From contig PJFC01000008.1 in assembly GCA_003574885.1 (NCBI GenBank), forward strand, positions 1 to 64,000: a DNA stretch of 64,000 nt. The letters run 5' to 3'. This stretch comes from Geobacter sp. (GTDB taxonomy: Bacteria > Desulfobacterota > Desulfuromonadia > Geobacterales > Geobacteraceae). Shown in pieces: positions 35,083 through 42,934 of this stretch. The translations under genes and the position numbers were made by a program. A model generated the notes under the pieces. That model did no database searches and had not been told where the DNA came from. It worked only from the letters and a program-made list of their open reading frames with translations. The first letter of the stretch is position 1. Each line of letters starts with the position of its first letter.

Positions 35083-36174
35083 TTATGAGCGGAGTGAACC
35101 TTCCTTGTAAAAGGGCAATTCAACAATGGTCGCCTCCATGCTCACCTTTTCGTGTCGGATGATGAGGGGGGCACCGAGGACGGCCACGTCAGGACGGACG
35201 AAACCGATGCCGACGCCGCAGCCGAGCATGGGGGAGAAGACCCCGCTTGTGACGGTGCCGACCGCCTCCCCTTCAAAGCAGATCTCGTAGTGGTGGCGGG
35301 GGGAACGACGGGAGTTGACCTGGAAGGCGACCTTCGTCTTTGTCACCCCGTCCTGTTGCTGCTTCAGGAGTGCCTCTTTCCCCACGAACGCCTTGTCGAA
35401 GTTGACGAAGGAGGCAAGGCCCGCTTCCAGCGGCGTCGTCGCCTCATCGATGTCGCTTCCGTAGAGACTGTAGCCCACCTCAAGGCGGAGCACATCCCGG
35501 GCGCCGAGCCCGGCCGGCTTCACCCTTTCGTCCGACAGGAGCAGGTTCCAGAGTTCCACCACCTTGTCAGCGGGAAGGAACAGTTCGTATCCCAGCTCGC
35601 CGGTGTAGCCGGTCCGGCTGACGATCGCCTCCACCCCGAGGATGGTGGTCCTGATGAACTTGAAATAGGGGATCTGCCCGATTGCCGGGCCGAACATCTC
35701 GACAAGAACCTGGCGGGCAAGGGGTCCCTGGAGGTCAAGCTTGCCGGTGTCGGCGGATATGTTGGCAAAGAGGGCACCATCCTTGAGGCGGGACCGGATG
35801 ACGGCAAAGTCGTTGGCGATGGTGGCGGCGTTCACCACGATCATCGCCTCATCCTCGGCCAGGCGGAAGACGATGAGGTCATCGATGACGCCCCCTTGGT
35901 CGTTGAGGAGAAAGCCATAGCGGGAGCGGCCGATCGGGATGCTCTTGACGGAGAAGGTAAAGACATCTTCCAGTCCCCCCGCCACGATATCCCCCTGATA
36001 GAGGAATTCACCCATGTGGCAGATATCGAACAGGGCCGCCTTTTCCCGGCACCAGCGGTGCTCGGCGATGATCCCCTCGTACTGGATCGGCATGTTCCAG
36101 CCGCCGAAGGGGGCAAGAAGCGCCTTGAGGCGTTCGTGTTCGGCAAGAAGCGGGGTGCTCTGCAGCTGTTCCAT
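35083..36174 (-). CDS. gcvT: Aminomethyltransferase (glycine cleavage T protein)
   Basis: 363 residues. Family blocks: PLAEHERLKALLAPFGGWNMPIQY, FDICHMGEF, DLQGPLARQVL, SRTGYTGELGYELF, LGARDVLRLEVGYSLYG. It transfers the methylene unit from GcvH to tetrahydrofolate, feeding one-carbon metabolism. First gene of the gcvT-H-PA-PB-ligase-lipA operon; a 190-base gap holding repeat copy D separates it from gcvH. Confidence 0.96.
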   Translation of the reverse strand: MEQLQSTPLLAEHERLKALLAPFGGWNMPIQYEGIIAEHRWCREKAALFDICHMGEFLYQGDIVAGGLEDVFTFSVKSIPIGRSRYGFLLNDQGGVIDDLIVFRLAEDEAMIVVNAATIANDFAVIRSRLKDGALFANISADTGKLDLQGPLARQVLVEMFGPAIGQIPYFKFIRTTILGVEAIVSRTGYTGELGYELFLPADKVVELWNLLLSDERVKPAGLGARDVLRLEVGYSLYGSDIDEATTPLEAGLASFVNFDKAFVGKEALLKQQQDGVTKTKVAFQVNSRRSPRHHYEICFEGEAVGTVTSGVFSPMLGCGVGIGFVRPDVAVLGAPLIIRHEKVSMEATIVELPFYKEGSLRS

Positions 36175-36348
36175 GGCATTCTCCGTGACATCCGACGTTA
36201 AAACGAGGTCTCACTGTAAAAAAATATGGATGGTTTGTAAACAGGTTTGTTGGTATTTTTTTAGGGGAGGAAGGCAGGAACGCAAAGCTGCTCTGGCAGC
36301 CACTCTGCAGCCGTCTTAACCTTCCGGTAATCGGGATTTGAAACAGTG

Positions 36349-37968
36349 TCAGCCAGGGAGCTCGGACCGTGCGCCCAAAAGCCTTCGACGCGCCGCTTCC
36401 GCCAGCTCCACGAGGCCGTCCAGGGTCCGCCGGTAAAAGCGCCGGACCGGCATCCGGTTGACCAGGATATCCGTACCCGACCGCTCCAGCGTTACCCGGT
36501 CACCAGCCGCCAGGGGGGCGGTCCTGTCGTAGAATTCGCCCCCGATGCCGACCAGGAAGTTATGGCGCTCTCCATCCATGCTGCAGGCCACCACCATGAC
36601 GGTATTGAGCGGCTCGCCGCTCTTGTGGTCGAAACGGGTGGTGGCAGTGACAAAATCTCCCTCCACCGGCCCGTTCCCTGCCAGGAGGGCCTCCACCGTC
36701 AGGTTATGGGGCTTGGTTCGCCCGAGCGACGGCAATCCCCACGGTTTGTAGGGCTCGTGGCGCCGCTTGTCGTAGTGCTTCTCACGCTCCAGAAGAATGA
36801 CCACGTTGTTGTTGATCGGGCCGCCGATGGAGTGGGAGAGCCCGGCCTGGAATCCCCGTTCCAGGATGAGCCGGTGGTTTTCCACCACCTGGATCATCCC
36901 CGTCGCTCCCAGGGGGTGCCCCCGCCCCTTGAGGCCACCGGTCAGATTGGTGGGAAACAGCCCGTGCTCCCCCGTCAGCTCGTCGTCCAGGAGGCCGTCC
37001 AGGAGACGATGGCGGGGAAGAATCCCCAGGTCCACCATGTTGATCGGGCCGAAGCCGTTGAAAGGGTCATGCATGTTCACGTGGAGTCCCCCCGCCAGGC
37101 TCCGGACGTCTTTGAGCCCCGCCATGCCGTATGCTTCGGCGGCGGCCCGGACCGTGGCGGGAAAAGAGTGGAAATAGTTCCGGTCGGCAATGGTCGGGAT
37201 GTCCGTGGCGCTCCCGACCCCGGCTGCCAGCACCTCCTGGGGACGGGCAGTCAGGATCACCGCCGCCACCCCGTCGGACATGGGGCAGAAGTCGTGGTAG
37301 CGCAGCGGCCACCAGTACTGGTAGTTCTTGCCGCTGGCGATCTGGCGGTAGTACTCCGCCACCTCGATCTCGAAATTCAGGTGGGCGTCGTGGTTCCGGG
37401 CGGCATAGCGATGGGCGCGCTGGGTCAGGAGCGATGAAAAAGCGGTCCACTCCTCCAGGGTGAGCCCAAGCCGCTCCATGAGCGCCCGCGCCACCAGCGC
37501 CCCGCAGGCGGGCATGCTCAGGCCGAACTCCGCCTCGTCCCGGTCGATCACCCCTGCCACGATCCGGGTCGCCTCCGGGGTGGAAACGTCGCTCATCTTC
37601 TGGATGCCGATGGCGAGCACATGGTCGCAGCTCCCCGAGGCGACCATCTGGTAGGCGACCTCGAAGGCGGACGCACCGGACGAGGAAGCGGTGTCGATGA
37701 GGATCGACTTGGTCCCCGACACCCCCAGCACCCCCGCCACTTTGGCCGCGGTATTGTCCACCCGGGAAAAGGCGACCGGGCTCTGGCATCCCGCCACCAC
37801 CGCCTCGATCTCTCTGCGCCGGACCGGGCTCCCGTCGAACACCGCCCCGCTCTTCTCCGCCAGCCCCAGGAACGAAAGCTCCTCCCGCTCCCTGCCGTTG
37901 TACCGGCCGACCGGCGCCATGTAGGATGCGGCGACATAGACCCTGCGTGGGTGGAAAGCGGTTTTCAT
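36349..37968 (-). CDS. Thiolase-like protein lacking the catalytic cysteine
   Basis: 539 residues. The first about 400 resemble SCP2/acetyl-CoA acetyltransferase-type thiolases: MPACGALVARALMER, HVNMHDPFNGFGPINMVDLGI, GLKGRGHPLGATGMIQV. The C-terminal about 120 residues look like a DUF35/OB-fold module. The nucleophile motif CxSG is replaced by SSSG (S95-G98), and the C-terminal CxG motif reads HSIGGP. Both usual Cys are missing, so ordinary Claisen condensation or thiolysis is unlikely. It may be a binding or scaffolding paralogue. ATG start at 37968. Monocistronic. Confidence 0.8.
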   Translation of the reverse strand: MKTAFHPRRVYVAASYMAPVGRYNGREREELSFLGLAEKSGAVFDGSPVRRREIEAVVAGCQSPVAFSRVDNTAAKVAGVLGVSGTKSILIDTASSSGASAFEVAYQMVASGSCDHVLAIGIQKMSDVSTPEATRIVAGVIDRDEAEFGLSMPACGALVARALMERLGLTLEEWTAFSSLLTQRAHRYAARNHDAHLNFEIEVAEYYRQIASGKNYQYWWPLRYHDFCPMSDGVAAVILTARPQEVLAAGVGSATDIPTIADRNYFHSFPATVRAAAEAYGMAGLKDVRSLAGGLHVNMHDPFNGFGPINMVDLGILPRHRLLDGLLDDELTGEHGLFPTNLTGGLKGRGHPLGATGMIQVVENHRLILERGFQAGLSHSIGGPINNNVVILLEREKHYDKRRHEPYKPWGLPSLGRTKPHNLTVEALLAGNGPVEGDFVTATTRFDHKSGEPLNTVMVVACSMDGERHNFLVGIGGEFYDRTAPLAAGDRVTLERSGTDILVNRMPVRRFYRRTLDGLVELAEAARRRLLGARSELPG

Positions 37969-38224
37969 GGTTGATTCCTTCCTCCGTAACGACGTTGTGA
38001 CTCACATTGTAGCCGATGGGACGGAGTATGACAATTTGCAGCCTGTCGATTGATTGTCATTAGGGTGAACCTTGCAATGACGTGGACTTGCTGTAGGATA
38101 TGTTAATCCATGCTAATCGAACAAGTCGAAAGGAGGTGAATCCGGGAGCGTTATCATCGGTACGACCGCAGGAATCCGTTAATTCAATGCATCGAATCAA
38201 TCCATAACCAGTGAGGAAGGACAT

Positions 38225-39178
38225 ATGAAAAAGACAGGTAGTACCAGATGGGCAGTCACGGGACTCTTGCTGATCCTCGTACTGCAGGTGCCGGGCTGGG
38301 CCGCGGCGCAAACCACGTTCGGCCGGATCGTGGTCTTCGGAGACAGCTTGTCCGACCCCGGCAACGCATTTGTTTTCGTAGGTGAGGCAAACACGCCCCC
38401 CTACGCTTCCCTTGACCAGCTCCTCATTCCCGACAGACCCTATGCAAAAGGGGGGCACCACTTCAGTAACGGCGCAACCTGGGTCGAACAGCTTGCGCGG
38501 CCAATGGGGTTCGCCGGAAACACCCGCCCCGCCTTCCAGGAATTGGGAACCGACGCGACCAACTACGCGGTCGGCGGCGCCAGGGCGCGCGAAGACGGGA
38601 TCAACGTCGACCTCGGCTTCCAGGTGAACGCCTTCCTCAACACCTTTGGCACGGCCCCGGCCGATGCCCTCTACGTGATCGAGTTCGGCAGCAACGACGT
38701 CCGTGACGCGCTGGCGGCAGCCGATCCTACCATTCTCGCCAGTGCACTAACCTCCATCGGCAACAACGTCGGGGCCCTGTACGCGGCGGGCGCGAGGAAG
38801 TTCCTGATATGCAACGCGCCCGACATCTCCCTGACCCCCGCTATTCTCACACTTGACACCATATTCCCCGGTGCAGCCCAGTCAGCCCACGTATTATCGA
38901 TGTCGTTCAACGCGGGGCTCGACGCACTATTGGCGCCACTGGCAGGGTCTCCCGGGATCGAGATAGTGCGCGTTGATTTTTTCAAGAAGGTTTCCGACAT
39001 CGTCGCCGCCCCTGCAACATTCGATCTGAGTGTCGTGGATAAAGCCTGCGTAACGCCGAATACCCCACCGTACACCTGCCAGCAGCCCGACCAGTTCCTG
39101 TTCTGGGATGGGATTCATCCGACCCAGGCGGTCCACGCCATCATCTCGCAGGAAGCGGCAACCGCGCTGGCACAGTGA
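38225..39178 (+). CDS. Exported GDSL/SGNH esterase-lipase
   Basis: 317 residues. Signal peptide (MKKTGSTRWAVTGLLLILVLQVPGWAAAQ). SGNH blocks: I VVFGDSLSDPGNAF (catalytic Ser), III FGSNDVRD (Asn oxyanion), V WDGIHPTQAVH (Asp and His). This fits the phospholipase/lecithinase/haemolysin type of GDSL lipases. Should act outside the cytoplasm on lipids or esters. GAGGAAGG precedes the ATG. Followed by a strong terminator that marks the left border of the cassette region. Confidence 0.92.
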   Translation: MKKTGSTRWAVTGLLLILVLQVPGWAAAQTTFGRIVVFGDSLSDPGNAFVFVGEANTPPYASLDQLLIPDRPYAKGGHHFSNGATWVEQLARPMGFAGNTRPAFQELGTDATNYAVGGARAREDGINVDLGFQVNAFLNTFGTAPADALYVIEFGSNDVRDALAAADPTILASALTSIGNNVGALYAAGARKFLICNAPDISLTPAILTLDTIFPGAAQSAHVLSMSFNAGLDALLAPLAGSPGIEIVRVDFFKKVSDIVAAPATFDLSVVDKACVTPNTPPYTCQQPDQFLFWDGIHPTQAVHAIISQEAATALAQ

Positions 39179-39252
39179 GGAGGGTGTACCGCGGCAATGT
39201 AGGGGATATAGGGAAGTGAAGCATGTGGAGATAGTGATCTAGTGAAACAGAA

Positions 39253-39284
39253 AGAGCCGGCGGTGGGAGCTGCCGGCTCTTTTC
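39253..39284 (+). terminator. Rho-independent terminator after the GDSL esterase gene
   Basis: AGAGCCGGC (39253-39261) pairs with GCCGGCTCT (39272-39280), followed by TTTT. Confidence 0.85.
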
Positions 39285-39428
39285 GTTTGTTGTCCCGTTC
39301 CATATCAGCCTTGACACGTGCTGCAGGAAAGATTACAACAGGTTCATAAAATGGTACGATTTCATGGTGCGCGAAGCGAATTGGGTGAAGGTCTTGCTGG
39401 AGACAAAAATGGGACTTCGCACTACAGA

Positions 39429-39555
39429 GTTTATAATAATATAAACATTGGATAAGAATAAAACGTTTGAAAGTTTATAATAATAGAAATCTGTCGGGTT
39501 TATAGATGTATAAACATGTTTATAATAGTAGAAACTTGTTTATAGATATATAAAC
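39429..39555. promoter_or_regulatory. Array of five 18-bp palindromes, GTTTATA-N4-TATAAAC type
   Basis: Units start at 39429, 39473, 39498, 39518 and 39538. Units 1, 3 and 5 are GTTTATAATAATATAAAC, GTTTATAGATGTATAAAC and GTTTATAGATATATAAAC; units 2 and 4 have one imperfect arm (GTTTATAATAATAGAAAT and GTTTATAATAGTAGAAAC). The last three are spaced exactly 20 bases apart, about two helical turns, as expected for cooperative protein binding. The last unit ends 43 bases before the ATG of the first cassette ORF. It could be an operator array, iterons or a partition-like site. Confidence 0.75.
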
Positions 39556-39598
39556 TACACACTAACTGGTCAATAATGAGTTATCCAGAAGGAATAAA

Positions 39599-39994
39599 AT
39601 GATAAAAATATCAAAATTTGTCCTCGTGGTTTTATTGCTCCTTCTCCCCATGATTGCCCTTGCGGACTCCCTGAATATCAAAAATGGTCGCTACTCTGGT
39701 GGCCCCGTCATAGTAATCAAGCTGACTGAAAAGCAAAAGGAACGAATCGACAAAAAATACAAGCCATACAACAAGATGAAGCTGACAAAAAGCCAGCAAA
39801 CCGAAATTGCATCAAAGGCAAAAATGAAAGAACCACCGACGCAAGTCATCGTGGTTCGTCCCGAGGACACACAAGTCGATTGCACGTGCGGAATTGCCAA
39901 CATCGGCCTGATTCTGAAAGGCGGAGTGATCGAACTTCCAGTCTCTTATTTGGCAACTGACAAGGAAGCGAAGGAAATGGAGATCGTGGACTAG
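39599..39994 (+). CDS. Cassette ORF 1: exported protein, unknown function
   Basis: 131 residues, ATG with GGAATAAA upstream. Signal peptide (MIKISKFVLVVLLLLLPMIALA), then a Lys-rich middle (KLTEKQKERIDKKYKPYNK) and a C-terminal part with a CTCG motif. No known domain. First ORF of the array, downstream of the palindrome array, so its expression may be controlled by that site. Confidence 0.65.
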   Translation: MIKISKFVLVVLLLLLPMIALADSLNIKNGRYSGGPVIVIKLTEKQKERIDKKYKPYNKMKLTKSQQTEIASKAKMKEPPTQVIVVRPEDTQVDCTCGIANIGLILKGGVIELPVSYLATDKEAKEMEIVD

Positions 39995-39998
39995 GAAT

Positions 39999-40051
39999 GG
40001 GTAACCAGCGGCAAGACCGGCCAAAGGCCGGTCAGCTTTGTGACGTTGGGC
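39999..40051 (+). repeat. attC-like site 1
   Basis: R'' GGGTAAC (39999-40005) and R' GTTGGGC (40045-40051) flank a perfect hairpin, GACCGGCC-AAA-GGCCGGTC (40015-40033). The size, 53 bases, is in the short attC range. Confidence 0.75.
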
Positions 40052-40076
40052 AATCAAAAAGGGAAACAATTAAATT

Positions 40077-40214
40077 ATGAACCTAGTGATCGTTGGACTT
40101 GTACTAGTCATAGCAAGTATCGGGATAACTAAATTCAGCGGTTTTCTTGGTGCAATTATCTTTATCATCGGGTTAAGCATAATGATTAAGGGGAAAAAAC
40201 AGAATAATGTTTAG
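40077..40214 (+). CDS. Cassette ORF 2: 45-residue membrane protein
   Basis: ATG at 40077 to TAG at 40214. Two hydrophobic stretches (LVIVGLVLVIASIGI; GFLGAIIFIIGLSIMI) with a Lys-rich tail. AGGGAAAC is upstream. It follows attC 1 by 25 bases, which is the normal position of a cassette ORF. Function unknown. Confidence 0.6.
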   Translation: MNLVIVGLVLVIASIGITKFSGFLGAIIFIIGLSIMIKGKKQNNV

Positions 40215-40318
40215 GCATTTTGCTCCACCTCCTTGGCCCCAAAATCCGAACCGTCCGAACTGAGGTTGTCAAACCCACACTTTTTATAAAAAAGAATAAC
40301 CGCAGAGAAAAGTGAAGC

Positions 40319-40389
40319 TCCCAACCAGGAAAATGGACACCGACCGGGCAAACAAACCGCCCGACGGGTCATTTCCCGAACCGTTATGC
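40319..40389 (+). repeat. attC-like site 2
   Basis: R'' TCCCAAC (40319-40325) and R' GTTATGC (40383-40389); the inner arms GACCGGGC and GCCCGACGGGTC pair. 71 bases. Confidence 0.75.
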
Positions 40390-40402
40390 GAAAAGAGGAT
40401 AA

Positions 40403-40951
40403 ATGAAAAGAATAGCTGCCTTCCTTGCCTGCGGATTATTGGTTTTGACAATAATTGGACATGCAGATGCTGTCGATTTTCCAGACTTCTCCCTCCCTAT
40501 TTACCCTGGCGCTACAAATCAGAAAACCCATCTAGATAAGCCAGCAAAAGGCGTTAAGGCGGCGACTTACCGAATAGCCACCGTTTTTCCGGCACGTGAC
40601 CTCATCGAGTTCTACAACAAAGAAATGAAGAAAAGGGGCTTCAAGAAATATCATGATCCTCTTGATTCACTGACACAGTTCGAGTGGAACACATTCAATT
40701 CAAGGACAGGCAACTGGGAACCAACTCGACTGCCACCGGCCCGGTACACTGCGAAGTGGTCAAACGAGAAGGAAGATCAGTTTGTGTGGGTGCTGATTGA
40801 TTTTAAGCCAAATCAGAAAGAGCTGCAGAGCGGGACTGCCTCTGTGAGCATTCATGTGGCGAGGTACTCGGAGTACTTAAAGGAACTCGACGCAATCAAG
40901 AAGAGCGAGCATAACAAGGCAGATGTACCTGACCAAAAGTCCGTCAGGTGA
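40403..40951 (+). CDS. Cassette ORF 3: exported protein, unknown function
   Basis: 182 residues, ATG with AGAGGATAA upstream and 14 bases after attC 2. Signal peptide (MKRIAAFLACGLLVLTIIGHADA). The mature part resembles proteins with the pattern YPGAT...ATYRIATVFPARDLIEFYNKEMKKRGF, i.e. small periplasmic proteins with a ferredoxin-like alpha/beta unit. The stop codon lies inside attC 3, a typical cassette trait. Confidence 0.65.
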   Translation: MKRIAAFLACGLLVLTIIGHADAVDFPDFSLPIYPGATNQKTHLDKPAKGVKAATYRIATVFPARDLIEFYNKEMKKRGFKKYHDPLDSLTQFEWNTFNSRTGNWEPTRLPPARYTAKWSNEKEDQFVWVLIDFKPNQKELQSGTASVSIHVARYSEYLKELDAIKKSEHNKADVPDQKSVR

Positions 40952-40969
40952 TCTCCCGCGACGTTGGAC
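40909..40969 (+). repeat. attC-like site 3
   Basis: R'' GCATAAC (40909-40915), R' GTTGGAC (40963-40969), inner hairpin CCTGAC...GTCAGG. 61 bases. It contains the 3' end of cassette ORF 3. Confidence 0.75.
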
Positions 40970-40977
40970 AATAAATA

Positions 40978-41403
40978 ATGAAGAAAATCATCGAGAAAAT
41001 ACGAGAACTGCTGCGGAGTCCATACGATCCAGATCCTTTGCGGCGGGCGGAGGTGGTTCGGAATCTTGCCGTGCGTCCGCATCTGTCCAACGAGGAGTGG
41101 CATCAACAATATGCGGCATCTCGGGATATACCGCTTGATTTTGTATCATGGTACCGAGATGCACTCTCATATAACTTCGAATATGACCTCTCTGCCGCAC
41201 TTCCGGAAGACAGATTAGTAGAAGACCTTGGTATGTACGAGGCTACATACAGTGATGTTGATTTTGACATCTTCGAGGACTTTGAGAACCGATTCGGAAA
41301 AAAGCTTGTACTCGATGGGCTTGAAGATATCTCAACTTTTGGGGAGTTACTGGAAATGCTCTGGCAGCAATCAATGTGCAGTTCCTTAAGCAACAATCAA
41401 TAA
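40978..41403 (+). CDS. Cassette ORF 4: acyl-carrier-like (DUF1493-type?) protein
   Basis: 141 residues starting nine bases after attC 3. The segment EDRLVEDLGMYEATYSDVD, then FEDFENRFGKKL, resembles carrier-protein-like DUF1493 helices, but there is no clear phosphopantetheine Ser. Weak assignment; otherwise unknown. Cytoplasmic, acidic. Confidence 0.55.
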   Translation: MKKIIEKIRELLRSPYDPDPLRRAEVVRNLAVRPHLSNEEWHQQYAASRDIPLDFVSWYRDALSYNFEYDLSAALPEDRLVEDLGMYEATYSDVDFDIFEDFENRFGKKLVLDGLEDISTFGELLEMLWQQSMCSSLSNNQ

Positions 41404-41410
41404 TGATGAT

Positions 41411-41470
41411 GCCCAACACTCGGCACGACCCCTCTCCCTACGGTCGGGGGTCAGCCTCAAGCCGTTAGGC
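41411..41470 (+). repeat. attC-like site 4
   Basis: R'' GCCCAAC (41411-41417) and R' GTTAGGC (41464-41470), both matching the consensus; the inner arms CGACCCC and GGGGGTC pair. 60 bases. The best-conserved site of the array. Confidence 0.85.
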
Positions 41471-41486
41471 GGAAAAGGAGTTAGAT

Positions 41487-42089
41487 GTGGCATCATTAAG
41501 CCAGATGAAGCAGGAGTTATTTAAACTCGCGAAGACGCGAGGTTTCGTAGATTCAATCACGGGCTGCACACCGTATTCTGAACGAGCGCTTAGCGGAATT
41601 CTCGCACTTTTTGCACAGCTCAATAGGATTGCTTGGGATCGAATCCCTTTATATGACGTCGAGAAACTACAAACCACTTCTCAAGCATCATCACTTATAG
41701 CTGGACCAGGCTCCTATCTCTCAGAGTATTTATTATTGCACCGAGACCAGAAAGAAGAATCCATATGGGGCGGCATGCCTGCGGACATGATGTATTTAAG
41801 TAATGACTGCTCACGTATTGTTTTGTTCGAGAACAAGATAGGCAGTGAAGTAGGTTATGACCCAACACCGGAGTCTAACCAATTAGCTCGGCAGCTTGAC
41901 TATTTGGCAAGTCTTCAAAGAGATCAAACTAAGAGTGTGTCTTTGGTTTTAATAACTGCGAGGTCAATGATTGACCTCAACTGGTATCAGTCCGACTTCC
42001 AAGGTTCATTAGAGTGTAACGAGAGGGGCAAATTGGTGTCTGGTTATTTCGTGGCTTGGGAAGACGTATTTAATGCAACCATCACCTAA
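41487..42089 (+). CDS. Cassette ORF 5: PD-(D/E)XK-like protein
   Basis: 200 residues, GTG start with AAAAGGAG six bases before it. The stretch CSRIVLFENKIGSEVG, then SNQLARQLDYLASL, looks like the ExK core and the QL-x-RY-type helix of PDDEXK_4-like nucleases. A following strand, SVSLVLITAR, fits the fold. Such proteins are often stand-alone defence or DNA-metabolism factors. Only motif likeness supports this. Confidence 0.6.
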   Translation: MASLSQMKQELFKLAKTRGFVDSITGCTPYSERALSGILALFAQLNRIAWDRIPLYDVEKLQTTSQASSLIAGPGSYLSEYLLLHRDQKEESIWGGMPADMMYLSNDCSRIVLFENKIGSEVGYDPTPESNQLARQLDYLASLQRDQTKSVSLVLITARSMIDLNWYQSDFQGSLECNERGKLVSGYFVAWEDVFNATIT

Positions 42090-42154
42090 CAAAACGCTCA
42101 GACCATGACCGGGCGAAAAAGCCGCCCGGCAGGTCAAGCGTCACACCGTTGGGC
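42084..42154 (+). repeat. attC-like site 5
   Basis: R'' ACCTAAC (42084-42090) overlaps the stop codon of ORF 5; R' GTTGGGC (42148-42154). Inner arms GACCGGGCG/GCCGCCCGG and TGACC/GGTCA. 71 bases. Confidence 0.85.
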
Positions 42155-42169
42155 GAGGAAAAGATAAAA

Positions 42170-42478
42170 ATGAATTCTGATTCAAAAAATACAAATACTG
42201 ATCATCTCGTGAGGAGGGCTCTGGTCATTCCCATAGCGAAAAGAATTTCAGCTGGGATGGTTGTAGCGGATGAAGTGCTGACAGTTGATGATTACACGTT
42301 GCTGATTGAATCGTTAGGCAAATCCGCTGACGATCCTTTCGAAATGTATATGGATAGAACTGTAGAACAATTAGAAATTGTCAAACTTTGTTTAGAGAAT
42401 AAAGCCCCTGAATCTGCTGCGGTGTTGCTGTTTACGCTGATGGAGGCAGAAAAATTAATCAAGCCATTAGATTTGTAA
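42170..42478 (+). CDS. Cassette ORF 6a: N-terminal part of a split HEPN-like protein
   Basis: 102 residues from the ATG at 42170 with GAGGAAAAG upstream. The predicted helices (VEQLEIVKLCLENKAPESAAVL, LFTLMEAEK) are typical of four-helix HEPN-like proteins. The frame runs into a stop at 42478 through KPLDL. If one A is added in the five-A tract at 42450-42454, translation continues as EAEKINQAIRFVMGIRGY into ORF 6b. It is therefore probably the front part of one gene. Confidence 0.6.
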   Translation: MNSDSKNTNTDHLVRRALVIPIAKRISAGMVVADEVLTVDDYTLLIESLGKSADDPFEMYMDRTVEQLEIVKLCLENKAPESAAVLLFTLMEAEKLIKPLDL

Positions 42479-42849
42479 TGGGAATTAGGGGCTACGAGCA
42501 CAATGCAATTAGTGAGGCGTTGAAAGACATGAATGCGAAGACAAAATTGAGTGTTATTCTGCCGTTGTTGGGCGTAGAGGTCGAAGATAGACTCAAGTTC
42601 ACCTTGCTGGAATTTACTTCTCTGAGGAACTCTATCATTCATTGCAAAAGCCTTCCCCACATTGAATACGATGCCGGAAGTAAAGGCGATGATTATTCTA
42701 TAAACAAATCAAAAGCAGAGGGACTTTTTGACAGAACGGATTTATCAACTGTGGCTGTTGATCTTGACCGTCTGCATGTAGCTGCTGTTGAGGCTTGTCC
42801 ATCAATTGAAGAAGCGATTGGTCTGATAGATAGATTCTGGAGGGAATGA
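42478..42849 (+). CDS. Cassette ORF 6b: C-terminal part of a split HEPN-like protein
   Basis: 123 residues; its ATG overlaps the stop of ORF 6a by one base. Contains KTKLSVILPLLGVEVED and EFTSLRNSIIHCKSLP. The R-N-x3-H element is the Rx4-6H motif of HEPN ribonucleases. No ribosome binding site of its own, though TAATG coupling is possible. More likely the rest of a frameshifted gene, see ORF 6a. Confidence 0.6.
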   Translation: MGIRGYEHNAISEALKDMNAKTKLSVILPLLGVEVEDRLKFTLLEFTSLRNSIIHCKSLPHIEYDAGSKGDDYSINKSKAEGLFDRTDLSTVAVDLDRLHVAAVEACPSIEEAIGLIDRFWRE

Positions 42850-42853
42850 GCGC

Positions 42854-42923
42854 ACCCAACCATCGGCGGCACGCAGTCAGCGCGATAAACCCGCGCCGCT
42901 GGTGCGCCTCAGCCACGTTCAAT
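42854..42923 (+). repeat. attC-like site 6
   Basis: R'' ACCCAAC (42854-42860). Right box GTTCAAT (42917-42923) departs from consensus. Inner pairing GGCGGCACGC/GCGCCGCTGGTGCGCC is strong. 70 bases. Confidence 0.6.
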
Positions 42924-42934
42924 TGAGGTGAATT

